A stretch of DNA of 64,000 bases from Callipepla californica brunnescens (taxonomy: Eukaryota; Chordata; Aves; Galliformes; Odontophoridae): positions 2,294,001 to 2,358,000 of the forward strand of contig JALIRH010000019.1 of the NCBI GenBank assembly GCA_023055505.1, written 5' to 3'. Positions within the stretch are counted from its first letter, which is position 1; each line of letters begins with the position of its first letter. The notes under the pieces are model-generated. The model saw nothing but the letters and a program-made list of their open reading frames with translations. It was not told the origin of the DNA and made no database searches. Of this stretch, positions 36,380 through 55,285 are shown in pieces. A program made the translations under genes and the position numbers.

Positions 36380-36679
36380 AAATATCTGGAGAGTTTCAGG
36401 AGAAATGAAGTCAGTGGTGTCCAGTAGCATGACAGTGGCAACAAACAGGAACGCAAAAAAGTTCCATCTGAACATGAGGAAAAGCTTATTTGAGATCTGT
36501 TCTGGAACATGGGAGGGAACTAGCTGCCTGGAGAGACCACGGGCTCTACTTTCCTGGAAACAGTCAAAACCTACCTGGTTGCTTTCCTCTGCAACCTACT
36601 GTAGGAAAGCTGCTTTAGCAGAGGAGTTGGACTAGGTGTCTCCAGACGGCCTTTCTAATTCCTATGATTCTGTGATTCT
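36380..36679 (+). mobile_element. Older CR1 LINE, 3' piece of the interrupted copy
   Basis: Resumes at aaatatctgg and continues as sense CR1 (ttccatctgaacatgagg, gctttagcagaggagttgga), ending with the tail cctatgattctgtgattct. Together with 35417-35599 it makes one CR1 copy of about 480 bases. Confidence 0.88.
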
Positions 36680-39600
36680 TTATACCAATGATACCTGTGG
36701 CAGAGCTGTGCAGATGCTGAGTGTCTTGTAAGCCCTTTCTCCCCTGGAGAGCAAACTCTTCTGTCGATGTTTCGGAGTTGGGGGATTGGTATTTGGCGCA
36801 TTTTGAATGTACAGCCTGATTTTATTCCAGGTGCTCTACGTGCACGTGGTAGCTGGGCATTGCATTTACTTGTGACAGCAGTAATAGCACTCATTAACTC
36901 ATTTGGAAATGTAATTTCACAGTGTCAGAAAGTTACTTCTTTCAGCTTACCAAGAAACCCCATGTCCCTACCCCAACATAACTCATAAGTTGCTGTAAAA
37001 ATGTACAATCCCTTGGTTTTTCAGTAGCTTGAATAGTAAGGTAAAATTATGAGCCTTTAAACTAAATAATATTTTTTTCCTTGTAGCTTGAGATCTGCTC
37101 AATCAATAATCTTTTTGCTAACTCTGGGGAGAATTTTAGTTGCCTCCATAAAATGTTTTAATTATTTAAAATCATAAAATATAAGTAGGCACAATTTGCT
37201 TGGAACTCATTAGGGAAATATATGAATAAGAAGAAAAGATAATGTTTACTTCTGCATTAATTTAAAGCAGTCTCTAAAATATGAAATCTAATCCTGGAAA
37301 GCAGTGACTTATCAGCAATGTTTACTTTTCCTATAATAGGAATAAATATTAAAGCAGCTAGTTATGTGCTTATCCCTACAGGATTGCACAGAGGCAGAAA
37401 GGATGATAAATAACGTGTCTGCAATCCCACATTAATTTCCCTCTTTTAAAGGTTTTATGTTTGTTCATTTCCTTTTTCAAAGCACTGCCTTTAAAATTAT
37501 TAAAAACCAGGTGACTTAGAAACCATGAGTAGTTGCAAATGCATGAGACCAATTTGTGCGTGATTAGACTTAGGCAGGGGTAATGCTTTATCCTGAGGCA
37601 GAGCCCTTGAACCTGGACCAAACATGGGGCATAACCTGCAGCACTGGGCTTGTTGCCTGCCCAGTAGTTCTTGTTATCTGGTCAGAAATCCCTCCCTGGA
37701 AGGACTCTCTTGTTGCACTTAAAGCTTTCCACATGTTGATTCTGGGAAGAATAAGACAGTGGTGATGCTGAAGTGAAAACAAAAGGAGTAGTAAAATAAA
37801 AAGTGATGGAAAATGCCTGGTAATCAGTCCAGTATCCACGTCTGTGGGGAGCTCAGAGGCTCCTTAAATGTGATGGCACATCTCTCACGAGGAAGAACAT
37901 CTGGAGTGCTCAGCACAGCCACAGTGCAGCTGCAGGGTACAGCAACTGCTGCTGTGCTGAGCATCAGCAAGGCTGCGGGGCCTGAAATGTGGTACATGCC
38001 AGGTCCCTGCTCCCGAGCAGCTGGGGAGCTGCTCATGCATCAAAGGAGGTGAGTTGGTTGAGACTTAGTTATGTTCCTTTCCCTGCATCTTCAGAGCTTT
38101 AACAGAAGAAGCACACCAGTTGTTTTCAAGAAGCAGTGCACAGGAATTGCTGACCGTGTGTAACATGGCTAAACTCAAGCAGATTAAAAGCACTTCAACA
38201 GCTCAGTCCTGAGTGCTTCCCAAGCTGTAGGTAACTCCAGCATCCTGCTGTCTTCCCCCAGGTATATTGGAGGAGACCAGCATAAAGCAGGGCATGGCAG
38301 CACTGCTGAGTGAGTATTGGCTGCTTATTAAACGAGTTAGTAAAAAATTTCCAACTCTGCTTTGAAAGTCTTCTGTTTGGAAAATGAGCCTCTACTGTGT
38401 GAGCAACAGGTGTGATGCTGGGAGTCAGGATCAGACCCATAAGCTTCCATACACGATCTCGCCATTAGAGAGAGACAAAGACTCATGCTGCATTGTCATG
38501 TGGTCTGTTCTCAACACCTAATGAAGGCCTAAATTCCTGTTGTCCCCGCAGATTCCCCAAAGCTGATTCACCACTTGAATTAAACCATAATTATATATTA
38601 TCAGCAGTCACTTTACAGTAAGGTTGAAGGATTAAATGCAGTTAGTGGTGATGAATTCCAGACGTGCAGGGCAGGAGCCTGAAGAGAAGGCCAGCTTCTG
38701 TGTAACTACAAGATGAAGTGTAATGTATTCTAAATATTTGATTCAATTAAGCTTCCTTCTGCTCTTTGTTTCAGCTTACAGATGGCTCATCAATCTATAG
38801 TTTAGGGACACATTGCTATTCTTTCTAATGGTAATTACATGATCAGGATGGAGACAGGTCTGATTAAATGCTTGCACTACACTCTGCATATTTAAAATGG
38901 AGCTAGGTCCATAGCAGAAGCGATGTGCTAGCCCACTGCATGCAGATTCAGCCTCTGGCACTTACAGAACCATCTGACCAAAATCAGTGTCTTCTGTTTG
39001 CCTAGGTGATGGGGTATTTGACAGTTCCCACCATTCAAGGAGTAGGAGTTCATAAAGACATAACTATGATCTATCCGGTTTTGAATTTTGCTTAACTCTT
39101 AATGGACTGTTTTTTCCCAAAATCTGTGTGGTGCCTGCTGACTTTTTGGATTGGCTTGATTGAGAAGATAACTTCAATTTCACTAGTAACATAACTACAG
39201 AGTCTGTGATCAGTCATCCACTGGCTTCTGCAAGTTTGGGAAAGGTCATAATTATTTGACCAGGGCAAGCATTCTTACAGCTTGTAGCTAGCTTAACACA
39301 CTACAGTGGATGTAAAGAACAAATTCTTAAGGTTTGAAATCATGCTTTCTGTCTCGTCCTCCTTGTTAGAATGATCTATCAGTAACAAATCCTGTTCTCC
39401 TATACAAGAAACCGGTATCTTTAAATGCTGTGTGCTCGCTTTTATTGTGCAGTTGTTCATGTGGTGGTGTTGTCTGACGTTCATGAAGCAGCACCCAAAA
39501 ACGATGAAACAGTGACAAGCTGCTTGGTGTTTTAGCTTTACCCACTGAACTTTGTTAGCTTTAGCTCATTTCAGCTTGCCTTTATACCAACCTGAGTAAA

Positions 39601-42600
39601 AGGAAATTGTCTGTTACTTGAATGGTCTTGTATGACAAACAAATTATTAGGTGCATCTGACTTCCCTGTAGATTGTTAGTGAAACTTGCTGCCAACACAT
39701 CCCTGGCTCTGTGAAACACTTTATGCTGGTGTCTGAGGAACAGATCCTTCTTCTCAGCAGAGATAATCTATTAGAGCCTGCTTTTGATAGAGCTCAGAAG
39801 ATCTAGGTCCTTTAGGGACCTCTATCTATTTAATCTCTTGTCTATTAGCTCTGCCTTCCCTGTAAAGCCAGGTACCACTCTTCATTCCCACTGCCTTGCC
39901 TCATGTGGTGAGATCACCAGATGGGTACAGCCAGCTTGGTTTTAGTCTCCTGATACTTGTAGATGCTACAAACAAGGCTATGATCTCTAACAAGAGTTAA
40001 TTATAGCCACGGACACTGCTGTGGATAAGGTATGAATGGATTTGTTTATTTCCGTCCTATTTGCTAGGGCAGAGCCTTCATTCTTACAGAACTTCAAAGA
40101 AATCAGGGGGATTCTGTGCCGTTGCAGAGCTGAAGTTTGGCAGCTGTTAGCTTTGTTTGGAAACAGGCAGGAAGAAGGTACACACCCCTTTGGGACCAAA
40201 ATACGAAGAGCACTTACCCAGTTTGAGTGTCCAGTATTATTTGTAACCCTTACTTTTTCTGCTATCCACTTAAGTAAAATTGTAATGTGGATTATGACCA
40301 GAAGCTTTGCATGAAAACATGATGTCCTTATATATTTCTTTAGCCACTCCATCTGAAAGCTATTACAGTCATTAAGGCTTAAGTAAGGTGTTATTGCTTT
40401 CATGCAGATAAGAATACTGAGGCATGAAGAAGTTGGATGTTCTAAGGGTAAACTATATCCTGAAAAATAAATTGGGCAAATTTTACGCCCTACCTGAAAT
40501 CTCATGTAGGGGCCATACAAACCTTGCCCTGACCTCCTCCCAGGCATGGATTTCACCTCACAGCAGCCAGCCCTCATTTCAGTAAAGTACTTAAGCGTAT
40601 CCAGACGTGCTGTGCTGAATCAGGGTTTTAACTGGTAGAGTCAAAAATAGAACAGAGATCTCCCTGCCCTGACACCACCGGGTATGAACTTCCTTTCCTC
40701 ACTACTTTCCCACTGTAGCATATTGCTTGAGGCTGGGAAGACTTGTGCCCTGAACATCTGCCCCCTGCCAGATCCCTGAAAACCCAATTAACATTTCACA
40801 AATAGGAACTATTTAGCCAATTCTAACAATTATTTTGAGGCTTGAAGCCTTTGCCCCCAGCGCCTGGAGTCATTCAAGTGCATTACATAAGGATTTGAAA
40901 TGAGGATTCTCTTATTTCTGAGATGGATTCTCTATAGGAGGCCAAAAACTCAAAAAAAAATTTTTTTTTTTCCTTTCAGTATAGATATCTTTCAGTAACC
41001 TGTAAAATGTTAATTTAGGGTTTTTTTGTTTTTTTTTTTTGAGTTTCCTCTATCCTAAGAATCTCAGGCTGAAACTGAAATCCCTGAAAAGAGTTGGTAT
41101 GTGTCTATGGAAAGTCTCTATCAGATAGATTTTGCTTTTCTATCTTTAATAGAATATGCTTCTCCTCAACTTTTCCTCCTTAGCTATCTCTTATTTCAGG
41201 TAAGGTGAGCATTAAAATTTTGTAGAATGCATCAAGGTGAAAGGAGTAATGAATGGCAACAGTGAATTAAGCTAACTGGGTTTCAAGAATGCTATAGAAA
41301 AAATAATACATTAGGGTGTGAAGAAGCTTCATTGTTTCATGCTGTCTGGGGAAGAAATCTGTGCTTGCAGTAATTATCTGAACAGCCAGTTAACAGCTGT
41401 ATTGCATCCTCACACAATTACTTTCCTTCTGTAACTTGCTACTGAGGCTCTGTGCTGCACTTGAAGGAGGAAGAGGTGTTCTGGCTTTCTTACTGATTTG
41501 CTCTTCCTTACTCTGACTAAATAATAATAAGCTACACACACTTCACCTAAATTTTACAGAACAAAACAGTCTTTGGGCATGCGTGAGTTTTAGGGAATGC
41601 TGTGCACTGGAAATCCTGTTTGTCCTTTAACATGCTTTTAAAAATACTTTATTTTCAGATAGTATATATTTGAGGCTTTTCAATGTAGCATTCTTCAACG
41701 ATTACCAGCACTTTTTAATTTCTGGTTCAAGAATTCTCATTTGGACTTTATTAAATAGTGTCCTCTAGTGTTTCTGGGAGCAATGACCTCTTAACCTTCT
41801 GTTTATTTACACTGTCATTAAAAAAAATCTTAGTGTCTAAGCCAGTGCTGGTTACTGTCAAAAAACGGGAAATTTACTGGCCCAGTTTTGCTAGAAGCAT
41901 GCAGGATGCACAAAGATCCAGTGAAACTGGGCAGATTCACTCTCTGGGTTAAATTGAGGCAGATGTTCCCAACAGATGTGAACCCACAGAAACAGTTTGA
42001 TGAACACCTTTACCTGCATGGTTTCTTAGCTTGTAAGGAAGTATTAAACAGCCCAAGTTTTGTGCTGCTTTTAGAGACTAATCACATGTGAGCTCCAAGT
42101 TCGCTCTGTAGAGCGTTTGCCCACCTCTCCAGTCCTCAAAAATGTGTCACCAAATCATGTACCTTAGCCCCTTCTTTATCCATCTTGCTATACCTTCTGC
42201 AGAAATAACCCAACAAAATGAACAGCAATAAGGCAACCAGAAAAGGGATTTTTGTTTTTCCATCTGAACTCTGATCTCCTGGCAACATGAAGATTTTTTG
42301 CTTTGTCTTTCTTAGTTGTAACAAAGTGGGACCCGTTTGCTCTTAATAATGCAAATTTGTGCTGAGTTGCATCAGCATTTTTATTTTCACTCAGCTTAAC
42401 TGGTGCTTTATCTAGCTGCTACTCAAACCCTTTCTTCCTGCCCAAATTCAAGACTTACTCCTCAGCAGTGGACGGTGCAATTAATGTGCCTTCTAAACAG
42501 TGAAAATATAGGGGACAAACATTCTAGTGGTTAAGATTTGTTTTTAAGAATGATTTTGGTCTTCTCCATGACCTTAATATTACTTAATATTTCTGTCTTT

Positions 42601-42690
42601 TAATTCCCTGTACCCTTACCCTCCTCTTGACTCAGACTCAATAGCCTCTTTCAGAACAAAAGAACTCTATGTTGTATTGACACAGTTTGG
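36680..42690. other. Convergent intergenic region between VDAC2 and COMTD1
   Basis: No gene recognised. Holds an A9T11 palindromic tract at 40952-40971, T-rich runs near 41017-41041, and an isolated 196-codon open frame on the minus strand (39987-40577) with no recognised domain. No interspersed repeat was recognised. Confidence 0.55.
40952..40971. repeat. A9T11 tract
   Basis: Nine A followed by eleven T, a self-complementary homopolymer junction, in intergenic DNA. Confidence 0.85.
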
Positions 42691-42979
42691 AAGTCAGTCA
42701 TTCTATACACGTTTATTTTTTTTCAATCACTGTCTTAAAAAGACAATTTTCTAATATGCTTCCTTCATTATAATTAAAATAAGAAGCCATAGTACATCTG
42801 AAAGCAAATCTCTCTCTTCAACTTAGCTGCCCTTAGTCTTGCTGCTTCTGAAGTCTACTTTCCCAAGCTGTTCTATTCTGTAGAGGCATAGGTTAAATAA
42901 TCATTTTTGACAGCGTTCTGTCTGCATTTTTCCTAGTGATTTGATGCTTTCTGTCTCCCATGTGCTGCGCTTTCTCCAT
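42690..42979 (-). other. COMTD1: COMTD1 3'UTR (probable extent)
   Basis: From the COMTD1 stop to just past a minus-strand AATAAA (tttatt at 42712-42717). A second hexamer at 42380-42385 could extend it. The end is inferred from hexamers only. Confidence 0.5.
42712..42717 (-). terminator. COMTD1: AATAAA on minus strand, probable COMTD1 poly(A) signal
   Basis: First canonical minus-strand hexamer after the COMTD1 stop, about 265 bases downstream. Confidence 0.5.
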
Positions 42980-48716
<5,737 letters not shown>

Positions 48717-48860
48717 GTCGGGGCGCGGAGACGCGGCTGCGAGCTGCGCGGGGCGCCCACGGCGGATGGAGGTGGGGCGGAGCTGCCCGCCGCGCGGTGC
48801 GGGGCGGTGCGGGCACGCCTCCTCCTGCCCGGGCTGTGCTTCCTCTGCTCCGTTCGTGCC

Positions 48861-50898
48861 ACGTGCGGAGCGACAGCGGGTGGGTTGAGGGATGCTGCGT
48901 GTTCCCTCGTGGGAAATGTCTCTGTGAGGGAGCGTCGGTGGAGAAAGGGCTGTGCCCTGCTGTCTGGCTCCGGCATCTCGCTGCCGCGCCCCGGTGCCGT
49001 GTGGGCTGGCGGAGCTTCACCAGACCGAGGGGTGTGCCCTGGTGCTAGCAGGGTCCTTGTCACAAAGCGCATCAGACTGCGGGGCCTGCACCCTTTACCC
49101 AAAAGCTATGGGTTTTTGGGTGCAAGGAACTAAGCCAAAGGTGGGGCTCAGGGCCTGGCTTCCTCTGCTCCCGCATCAGCTCCTTCTTGTTAGTTACAGA
49201 TCTCCCTCCTGCCCTGTTCTGTGTCTGAGGGAACTGACCAGCGGTGACTGCTCTCTTGTTTTCTTAGAAACCAGACTAAAAAGCACTCTGTGCTCTGCTT
49301 CATCACAGAATCATAGATAAATGCTGAAAGTACCATGCAGTGCCATTTGCAGGTGGGCCTGGGGTTTGGTTGTCATTCTGTGAAATACTGGCAATGCCTG
49401 GCAAGGCCCTTGCAAGATGCCGAGATCCATCTTTCTGTTTCTCAGGGGAAATTAAATCATCGACCCTGCACACAGACCAGGACTGAATAGGCACGGAGAG
49501 GGCTGCATGTTGGTCTCGACAGATGTAGGATGAAAGCAGGTAATGCTTCCCTTTTGGCACATAGTTAACCTGTATAAAGCCTGATGAACTATGCAGCATA
49601 GGTTAGGATGGTAACCTTTTAGTTATGCCCCTAAGCTAGCAAAACTGTCCAGTGTCAGTGCAGTTAGCAGAAAAGATTCTCTTGTAAGTACATCTTAAAT
49701 ACAGGATTAAGTATTTCAGCCAAAGCGGAAGCTGTCTTATTTTTATGGGAATGGATTTGCCTATCACTGCATTTTTTCCTGTGTGTTAGACCTTATTTAT
49801 AAAGGCTAGGGCTCAGAGCTCATGTATTTTTCTTGCAGCAGCTCAGCTAATCATGTCAGGCACTAAGGAGTCTGCTGTGCTTTCTGACTTGCAGAACAAA
49901 GCAAGAAATCTGATCTGTCTTGGCAGATAAAATCTCTCTCAGTTCGCTTTTAAAATTTATTTGATTTTGGAAGCTGTGAATGTTGTTGGTTCCTCTTTTT
50001 TCCCCCTTCAGTATCTCATCACTTTCTCGCTGTACATTTTGCTTTTGTAAATGAAAGCATTTCATCCAATCTCTCAGAAGATGAGTTAATGGGAAGCGCT
50101 GGGACATGTCAGTTTAGGCCAAATAGAGCAGTGCACGACAAACTCTTCTAGTGGCCATAAATCAGATTTGTGACTCTGTAGCTCCATCTGGTGATCATTC
50201 TCTATAACTGCAGCAGGAAAAGAAGAGGTGGAATTCTCAGCCTTTTTAATAAAAAGTTCTCAGCTTCTGCTCTTCCTGAGAATAACTGCGAGTGAGAGTG
50301 CCACACTGGCCTCCAGACTGTCAGCTCAACGAGATGCTTCACTTGTACCTCTCTAGGAACTTCAAGGCTTCTGAGATCACCCAGAGAACTAGTGAACAGA
50401 ATTGCTAACATACTTAAGTCTGAAACTTTTTATGGCCTCAAGCTCTTACACAGAAATAGTTTGCCTGTGTAGCAACGACAGGGCTTTTAATATCTTAATA
50501 TATATATTGGATTACATATTGTTTCTTTTAGATAAGGAAACTGATCTACAGATATCCAAAGCAAGATAAAACAGTTGTTCTTTTGATCTCAGAGTAGCGA
50601 AAGAGTCCAAGTTCTCCAGTTAAATCAAAATGAGCTAGCTGCTTTTCTTTGAGCCATCACAGTTCATTTTACATAGCTCTGGGATATATTACTGGACAAC
50701 TCTGGCTGACACATAGATTAATTCAGACACATGCTTGCAGTGTGTTGTGGCTACTTGAGCGCTGAAGGACTTCTTGAGCTGGGTAGGTGAAAGCTACCTC
50801 AAGATAGAAAGTGTGTTTGAAGTGATTTGAGGTATCAGCCCCACTGCTCCCTATTACTGTAAGGTCAGTACAGTTATGCAAATTTCACACAATATTGG
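48861..50898. other. Sequence upstream of COMTD1
   Basis: GC content falls away from the island by about 49,100. A short CR1-tail-like string (cacagaatcatag near 49303) is not followed by CR1 sequence. No gene recognised. Confidence 0.5.
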
Positions 50899-51110
50899 GA
50901 TCACAGAATTGTAGGGACTGAAAGGGACCTCTGGAGACCAGATTGACCAAGCATGATTTCCCCTTGGGGAATCTGTGCTGACAATTCCCGATAACTTTCT
51001 TCTTTTCTGGTTGCCTAGAAATGATGTCTAGAATAAGTTCTTCCATCACCTTCCCAGGGATGAAGGTAAGGTTGACTGGCCTGTAGTTTTCTGACTATTT
51101 TCTATAGTCT
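50899..51110 (-). mobile_element. Internally deleted CR1 LINE, antisense, with reverse-transcriptase segment
   Basis: The first 43 bases are a reverse-complement CR1 3' terminus (tcacagaattgtagggactg, aaagggacctctgga). The sequence then jumps directly to CR1 pol. On the minus strand 50941-51110 encodes ENYRPVNLTFIPGKVMEE and, further on, QHRFPKGKSCL, both typical of the CR1 reverse transcriptase. Most of the RT domain and the 3' segment between these points are missing. Confidence 0.85.
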
Positions 51111-54100
51111 TCCTTTTGCTACTGACATACTTAAAGAATCCTTTTTTTTTTTGCCCTTCCTGCTGAACTGTAGAGATATAAAATCTGAGGGTGGTTGACC
51201 CTGGAGTTGCTCACATAGTGACTGACAGCCTACCTGCAATACATGCTCTAAACCACAGTTGCCATAGATTTGGTTTTACCAGACCTATTGGCAACACAAG
51301 TTCTAAACCATCATGGCTGCTAGTATGATTTTACTAGGTGAGAGTGAATACAGATGACTCTTCTGAGAATGATATTTGCCTTGTGGTGGAAAATCATTGT
51401 ATACCACAGACAATCTGAGGGAAGTGTGTGTAGCTTTCTTGGAACAGCAGAACTCAGTAGAAATAATCCCAGTATGTATGTTGAATTTATACTGGCCTAT
51501 GATGTTAAAAATAATTCAGTGGAGCTATGTGTTGTGTCTGCTGGTGTGGCTTAAAGGATAATTTAAATGGTGCTTACTTCAAACCTTGCTTACCCACAGA
51601 TTTTTTTCCTGCATTCATGAGGTGGATAGCAGTCACATAGTTTTGTAAACCACAGCAACGTTTGTGTAAAATATATTGAGGCTAGCAAGTAAAGCAGTAA
51701 TCAGTTCAGAGCTTCAGTACAGATGAAAGAAGACCAGGCAGTGGTCTTTGCACCCCAATAACTTAGAATACAAATATAAGAAAAATGGTAACAGGAAGGG
51801 AGAGTATGGAGTTAAGAGTGTACTGGTCAGATTGCTTGACAGGTTTCTCAGGAGAAATCAGGACAAAGAAGTTTTAAGGAGAATTCAGGGAGAAGGAGAA
51901 TGAGCTGTTTTGAAGTTTACCTCAAATATGAGAGTAGATGGAGCAAAAGCTCAACATAAAATAATTGCTGAAAGCATTCTTTGAAGTTGGCATTCTGGAT
52001 GAATCGGACTTGAATGGAATTAAATCTCTGGAAAGAATTTATAGTAATCAAGATGATGAGAACTTGGATATTAGTTTCTAGTTGTGGAGGTGAACATATA
52101 TAAATCATCTTGGAAGTGTGTCAAAATCTTTCTGATTATTTTTGTATGGTTTGAATGTGAAGGCCTGTGGGGAAATCAGAGTTGAAAATTAAGTATTATG
52201 AGTTGAGCGATAGGCAAAATGTCATTTTCATCTGTATTGATGTTGGAGAAATACCAGAGCTGAGGCTGAGTTGATTTTAGACATCCTCAGAGAAGTGAGG
52301 GAAGTAGATTAGGATTTTAATCTGGTTGCAAGGAGATAGGAGGGAAGAAGGAGGTCTGAAAGTTGTCAGCATCAACATGGTAGATGAATGTGTGTACAGA
52401 TAGGGGTAGTTAAAAGAAATAATGTGAAGCTGTGACTTCCCATGACTTTTACACTATTTACAGAGAAGAAAACCTATAAACATTCTATGTATTTATTATT
52501 CTTAGTGGGTTTTCTTAATCTCTTTGGTTAATACCAAAGGATAACATTATTTTCTCTATTTTTTTTATTCTTTCACCTGTCTGTCATAGGTATTGAAGAT
52601 AACAACACATATATGTATATAAGTTTACATTCCACAGAGAGTATTTCTTTGGAAAACCTAGGTAAATCAATTTATGGTGGCATATTTTAGATAACTGTTA
52701 GTATTAGAGAATTAATATTATTTTTATTTACATTTGAGATTTCTTTTTTCTTCCAGTTAGATTTGCTATTGTATTTGTCTGTTCCATCCTAGTTAACTCT
52801 CTGATACACTAAGCATTTCATTTTACAGTTCTGTAGTGCAGCATTTGGCATTTACTGGCAAAACCCCCTTGACCTTAAAGATACTCATACAGCATACATC
52901 TTTTGTAGCTGTTTTTTTTGTTATGGCTGTTCATAACTGAAAATCTTGGACTAGTAAGAATGGTACAAGCTGTTATTTATTTATTTATTTATTGTTAAAT
53001 CTGTGATAAATGGAATTTCTCTCCAAAATTTTCTTCCTATCGTTGAATTCAGTAATTTGAAATAAGACTAATAGTTTCCCAAATACTCATCATTGCTTCT
53101 CAGGTCATCTGGATTTTTTATCAGACAAACTGTAAGTATCAAATCTCCGTTTAATATGATTCATCGTCCAACTGGAGGGTAATCACTAAAATGGAACACA
53201 GACATGAACAATGACTTTAACTAAGTTGGTTTGGTTATTTTCATCTTGCTGAGCTACTTCTATTGCACTCAGTCTTCTGCAGAAGCTTTTAAAGTATGTC
53301 TTTCGATAACAGCTTGTAAAGGCTGTGGTACCTTCACATCTATTTCAAGGCTAAGGTATCAACATTTCAAATGCTGCTGCTGTGAAAGCTGGTGATTCAT
53401 GAGCCCATAAGCCTTACGCCATTAAACTTGCAAACAGCGAATGGTTTAGAAACGGTTTTCAGCTAGAAGCATTTTGACATATTGGTAAATATTTTCAGGT
53501 CTTGCCAGCTTACAGGCCAACATTTTGAATATATATGACTACTTTTTGCCATCTCATTACAAGAGTAGGTTCGGCTTTGGACATGCAGGTATCGTGAGGA
53601 GAGATAGCACCTGCCAAGTGGTGTAATTCCCAGTGCGAAGTAAGTTAATGGCTTCTATGAAAATATCCCACAAGTATCAAGGACTGGGGAGACCCAGTAA
53701 AATAGCTCGTTCAGTGGCTCAGCTTGACAGATCCAATGATAGAAGCAGTTCTCCTGACAAAGAGAGTTTGTCATTGAAGGATGCTGTTCAGAGGTGCTTT
53801 GAATTTCTCAAAATAGGTGACAGACTGTTCTGAATGATATTCTTTTAGGTCATAGCCTAGATTCACCCTTGGAATGGTTGTGAGGACAGTGGTGCAATGT
53901 ATGCTTGCTACTAAGGAAGAAAACCTGTTAATTTTTTCCTGGAAATGATTCCCATGTAATTGAAATAGGTACAACGTTAGTTGTACTGCTTTACTTATGA
54001 GGTGTGCTGTAAGTCTCTAGATGCTGTGACATGTAAGACTTTAACTGTATAGTGCATAAACAAAATGTGAGAATTTTTGCTCCTTATCACCCTGCTGCAT

Positions 54101-54438
54101 GTGATAAAATGTAACACGCAGTGAACAAATCAACCATAGCCATAACACCTCATCAACTAGGCTCTACTATTAAATATATATATTTGATATCTGAAGAAAT
54201 CTGTGTTACGGGCCAGAAGACTGTTTTTTTTTCATGCAATCTATGTGAATGGATGCTAAAGGTTAAGGCTTGTTTTAGAGTCTAGTGTTTAGAACCCAAT
54301 GTTTCTTTCTATTCCGTTAAGGGCATTTGCCCTAAATTCTCCAGTGCACAAAAGCAATAGCATAAAAGCAGGAGAGATGCAGGATTAGAGGTGTTCTTGT
54401 TGTGATTTTATGTACTTGTTCTTTTTGTATTTGCATTT
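51111..54438. other. Non-coding region, no gene recognised
   Basis: AT-rich. Holds a weak two-copy tandem at 51241-51337 and a (TTAT)n microsatellite at 52973-52993. A compositionally more complex stretch at about 53,330-53,640 might be a conserved element. Open frames of up to 66 codons show no known family. Confidence 0.5.
52973..52993. repeat. (TTAT)5 microsatellite
   Basis: Five TTAT units. Confidence 0.9.
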
Positions 54439-54496
54439 GTGGTTGGACTTGGTGATCTTTAAGGTCTTTTCCAACCTGAGTGATAATATGATTCTC
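54439..54496 (+). mobile_element. CR1 LINE 3' end, sense, very short
   Basis: Only the last 58 bases of a CR1: ggttggacttggtgatctttaaggtcttttccaacct, then a tail remnant atatgattct. Confidence 0.85.
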
Positions 54497-55220
54497 TTTG
54501 CCATCAATTTTTTTTTCTTTACTGTTCTATTTATTTGACTTTCAATGTTAACAAAAGATTTTTTTTTAATCCTGTTCTGGCCTGATTTTGTTATAAATTT
54601 TCATTAAAAAAAAATCTCTGCTCCTTTTAATATAAGCAATTGGAATGCTTCTAATTATTTTTATTTCCTTAACAGAATCCCAACTGAACTTTAATTTTTT
54701 TAGTGACAGGCATCCCTGTGATAAGAACAAGGCTTTCTCAGTACAGTATTTTGAAGATCTGTATTTTAGTGTTTTGAAGATCAGGAGATCCTTCTGCATT
54801 AGTGTACCGTTATAGAATAGTGTATTATAATACACCGATAAATTACATTATCACTTTTTAGTCAAATTTAGCATCCATTTTGGAAGTCTCTTTCTTTTCA
54901 TTCATGTACGGCCCAGGCTTGACTTCATAAGGATCTCTCACTGAACTATAAAATACCTTTATAAATATCCTTTTTCCTTGAAAGCTATATCTTACTGCAA
55001 TGACCAAAGTTTTGTCATGTGTTAGATTAAGATGTCTGCCTAAAATCAATAATGCTGAGGTAACAACATTGGTTTCTGCTAGACTCTCAATTACTTTCTC
55101 AGTTGTTTGTCATAGGAAGAATATATGATCAGTTGTTTTCCCTGCAGGCTATAAAACCAGCCTGTTCTCCTTTGATCACTTCTGCATACTTCACTTTTAC
55201 TCTTCTAAGTATAACACAGA

Positions 55221-55285
55221 TTTTTAGAGCTTTGGACCCGTGAAGTAGCAAAATGATTCTTCTGTAGTCCATTCCAAGGGATAAT
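55221..55285 (+). repeat. Unnamed dispersed repeat, copy A
   Basis: Shares about 51 of 65 positions by ungapped eye alignment with 57311-57375, in the same orientation. The best block is tgaagtagcaaaat followed by attct and agtccatt. It does not match CR1. Confidence 0.6.

Noticed and set aside
49303..49316. CR1-tail-like string cacagaatcatag
   Set aside because: The sequence after it does not continue as CR1, so it is too short to call.
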